A stretch of DNA of 7,031 nt, from assembly GCA_964349045.1 (NCBI GenBank), contig CAYGFI010000208.1:1-7031 (forward strand), written 5' to 3'. This DNA is from JACJXF01 sp964349045. Its GTDB lineage: Bacteria; Bacteroidota; Bacteroidia; Bacteroidales; GCA-2748055. The translations under genes and the position numbers were made by a program. The notes under the pieces were generated by a model that saw nothing but the letters and a program-made list of their open reading frames with translations, was not told the origin of the DNA and did no database searches. Shown here in pieces: positions 5,342-7,031 of the stretch (positions within the stretch are counted from its first letter, which is position 1; every line of letters begins with the position of its first letter).

Positions 5342-5411
5342 ACAGGCTGGCTCTTTGGCGGGTTTTGGCTTTAGCGTTGGCTTTGAGCGACCCGACAATG
5401 TGCCAGCCTGT
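5342..5411. repeat. Long interrupted hairpin downstream of the TonB receptor gene
   Basis: The perfect 10-bp outer arms are ACAGGCTGGC (5342-5351) and GCCAGCCTGT (5402-5411). After a symmetric 5-base internal loop a second stem pairs GGCGGGT (5357-5363) with ACCCGAC (5390-5396), with one mismatch. The loop holds TTGGCTTT twice (5365-5372 and 5377-5384). On the minus strand the hairpin starts 25 bases past the receptor stop codon and is followed by TTTTC and a later T-run, so it may end that transcript. It may also be another member of the structured intergenic repeats in this genome. It is much more GC-rich than its surroundings. Confidence 0.55.
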
Positions 5412-5436
5412 GTGAGTTGGCAATATTTCTTAAAAA

Positions 5437-7031
5437 CTATATTATAACTTTAAGTCCAAAGAAAAATGACCTTGGTAAAGCAGTCCCATATACGTATCCA
5501 GCATCACGAAATTCACCTTTGTCAAAATCGTTTTGATAGCTATTAAAAATATTTTGGATACCCGTATTTAGCTGTAATTTAGCACTACTATTAATCTTAA
5601 AATCATAAGATAGCTTTATGTTCATATCGTAAAAATCTGGTGTTTCTTTCTCTGTATCTTCATTTACGTATCCAGCAAAATGTTGAACCAGCATACTTCC
5701 TGTATAAGTTCCGGATAAAGAAACATTGAAATTTTTCACAACTTGGTAATTAGCTGTTAAGTATCCATAATTGTCAGGTGAGCGAAACATTTTTTTATGT
5801 GGAATTAAGTTTTCGCTATCACTCCATATTTGATTTTCTTTGTACTCACTTTTTTGAAAAGTAACTCCGAATTGAAATTGAATTTTCTTTGTGGGTACAA
5901 TTTTCCCTTCGACATTTATTCCTTGTACAACTGCTCCCGAACCATTTCTTCGTTCGAGCATTATGTTACCACCGCTATCAGTTCCAATTTCTTCTAATAC
6001 AAACACATTGTCTAATTTGGTGTAAAAACCTTCTATAAGCAAATTGGTTTGTACCTGACCAAAAGTTTTGTAAAAATCAGCAGAGGCACTATAACTCTGC
6101 GACTTTTCTGTTTTTAAGTCAGGCGATAGACGAATGAGAGCAACATTTCCACCTACTGCCGTTACATGCAAATCCTCGTCAAAAGCCTGAGGCGCCCTAA
6201 ATCCGCTTGAATAACTTGCCCGTAAACTTAAAAGTTCGTTGGGATTATATCTGAAATTCAAGCGAGGACTTATTATTGGGTTTTTAATTAAATTATGTTT
6301 ATCAAAACGACCACCTAAAAGTATCCTGATTTTTTTATTTTTCCATTCATTCTGTAAAAAGGCACTTTTGGTATTTACAGCCTGATTAATAATTCTATCA
6401 TAGCCTAACATTTTGTCAATCATTTCATTGGTACTGTATTCAGTTCCCATGGTTAGTTGGGCAGGCATAAAAAGTAGCGTATCCATTGAATAGGTGTATT
6501 GCATACCTGATACAAATGTTTTATCGTTAGTAGAACCATAGGCGTTAGGGTCTTTTTGCGCTCCATAATAACTTTTACGGTCGATTTTTTGAGCCGATGA
6601 ATAAATATTAAAACGATGTTTATTGTTTTTTGAAAAGATATCATATTTTATTCCACCTGTATTAATATTGTGTTCTATCTGCTCTGTTATATCAGCTTCA
6701 TGTGGTGGCAAGTCAAGATTATTACCTCCCCTACGAAATTCGCCCATATTGTGATATTCAATGGTTAACTTACTGAAATTACTAGTTTTATAAAACCCTC
6801 TAAATCCAATATTTTTTGCATTGATTTTGCCAATCTCGGTAAACCCATCTCCATCGTAATCAAAAGAGCTTCGCTGTCTTGTTGAACCGAAAATCATTAT
6901 ACCGGTTTTATAATCGTCAGAAACAACCGATGCATTTAACGTAGTATTAATATCTGTTTTTTTACCATAAATTAAACTTGTGTTATTAGAAAGCGTTACA
7001 GAATTTGTTATTGGTTCTTTTGTAATAATGT
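5437..7031 (-). CDS. TonB-dependent outer-membrane receptor, C-terminal part (cut by right window edge)
   Basis: The frame is open from the window edge to TAG at 5439-5437, giving 530 visible residues; the ATG at 6897 is internal, because coding sequence continues 44 codons upstream of it. The product is an outer-membrane beta-barrel that imports a bound ligand using TonB energy. The visible part begins with ITKEP, the end of the plug domain, where NIITK-type motifs lie. It continues with alternating barrel strands, a DYDGDG acidic loop like a calcium-binding motif, and GFRAPQAFDEDLHV (about residues 276-289), a block typical of one Bacteroidota receptor group. It ends in ALPRSFFFGLKVI, a normal final strand. 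The signal peptide, carboxypeptidase-like domain if any, TonB box and most of the plug lie outside. The ligand cannot be told from this part; metal complexes or cofactors are usual for CirA/BtuB-like relatives. Confidence 0.92.
   Translation of the reverse strand, partial: IITKEPITNSVTLSNNTSLIYGKKTDINTTLNASVVSDDYKTGIMIFGSTRQRSSFDYDGDGFTEIGKINAKNIGFRGFYKTSNFSKLTIEYHNMGEFRRGGNNLDLPPHEADITEQIEHNINTGGIKYDIFSKNNKHRFNIYSSAQKIDRKSYYGAQKDPNAYGSTNDKTFVSGMQYTYSMDTLLFMPAQLTMGTEYSTNEMIDKMLGYDRIINQAVNTKSAFLQNEWKNKKIRILLGGRFDKHNLIKNPIISPRLNFRYNPNELLSLRASYSSGFRAPQAFDEDLHVTAVGGNVALIRLSPDLKTEKSQSYSASADFYKTFGQVQTNLLIEGFYTKLDNVFVLEEIGTDSGGNIMLERRNGSGAVVQGINVEGKIVPTKKIQFQFGVTFQKSEYKENQIWSDSENLIPHKKMFRSPDNYGYLTANYQVVKNFNVSLSGTYTGSMLVQHFAGYVNEDTEKETPDFYDMNIKLSYDFKINSSAKLQLNTGIQNIFNSYQNDFDKGEFRDAGYVYGTALPRSFFFGLKVII

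Noticed and set aside
1..7031. CRISPR array, tRNA, rRNA or riboswitch
   Set aside because: No regularly spaced repeats, cloverleaf, rRNA-like sequence or known riboswitch core was recognised.

Overview
The window is AT-rich DNA that fits a member of the Bacteroidota. The signs are a TonB-dependent receptor of the type common in that phylum, a TAnnTTTG-type promoter box, an exported protein with no close Gram-positive or proteobacterial look, and weak or absent Shine-Dalgarno sequences. No rRNA, tRNA, CRISPR array or recombinase gene is visible. All chromosomal genes lie on the minus strand; only the insertion-sequence transposase is on the plus strand.

Reading along the minus strand (right to left), the layout is as follows. 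A TonB-dependent receptor enters from the right edge and stops at 5437. A 400-base gene-poor stretch follows, with a long hairpin (5342-5411) and a 122-bp structured repeat, element B (5075-5196). Next comes a membrane glycosyltransferase of the GT39/ArnT-like type. A complete 1551-bp IS66-family element (3474-5024) splits its 5' end, with 12-bp terminal inverted repeats and an exact 8-bp target duplication (GAAAAATG). Removing the element and one copy of the duplication restores an ATG-initiated 506-codon frame. A second 122-bp structured repeat, element A (1842-1963), sits at the 3' end of that gene. Then come a 74-residue protein resembling the N-terminus of anti-sigma-like proteins, a toxin-antitoxin operon of the HigB-HigA type (1471 to 801), a decayed second copy of the 3' half of the 74-residue gene (543-662), and the first 156 codons of an exported protein that leaves the window at the left edge.

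The most interesting structure is the pair of elements A and B. Each has 18-bp near-perfect inverted arms and runs from AAC to GTT over 122 bp. Between them, the glycosyltransferase gene is bounded by a perfect 12-bp inverted repeat (GTTATCGGTATT at 1961-1972, its complement at 5066-5077). A cassette whose first bases are complementary to the outer arm of its own recombination site, with the gene starting just after one site and the next site just after the stop codon, is the layout of an integron gene cassette. However, the strict attC consensus is not met and no integrase is present. The toxin-antitoxin module, which is typical cassette cargo, lies next door and is itself flanked by direct repeats. 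I treat this as an integron-like or related cassette architecture, as a hypothesis.

Functionally the genes concern the cell envelope (receptor, lipid-linked sugar transferase, exported protein) and mobile or maintenance functions (IS66, toxin-antitoxin). The sequence does not show that they work as one pathway.
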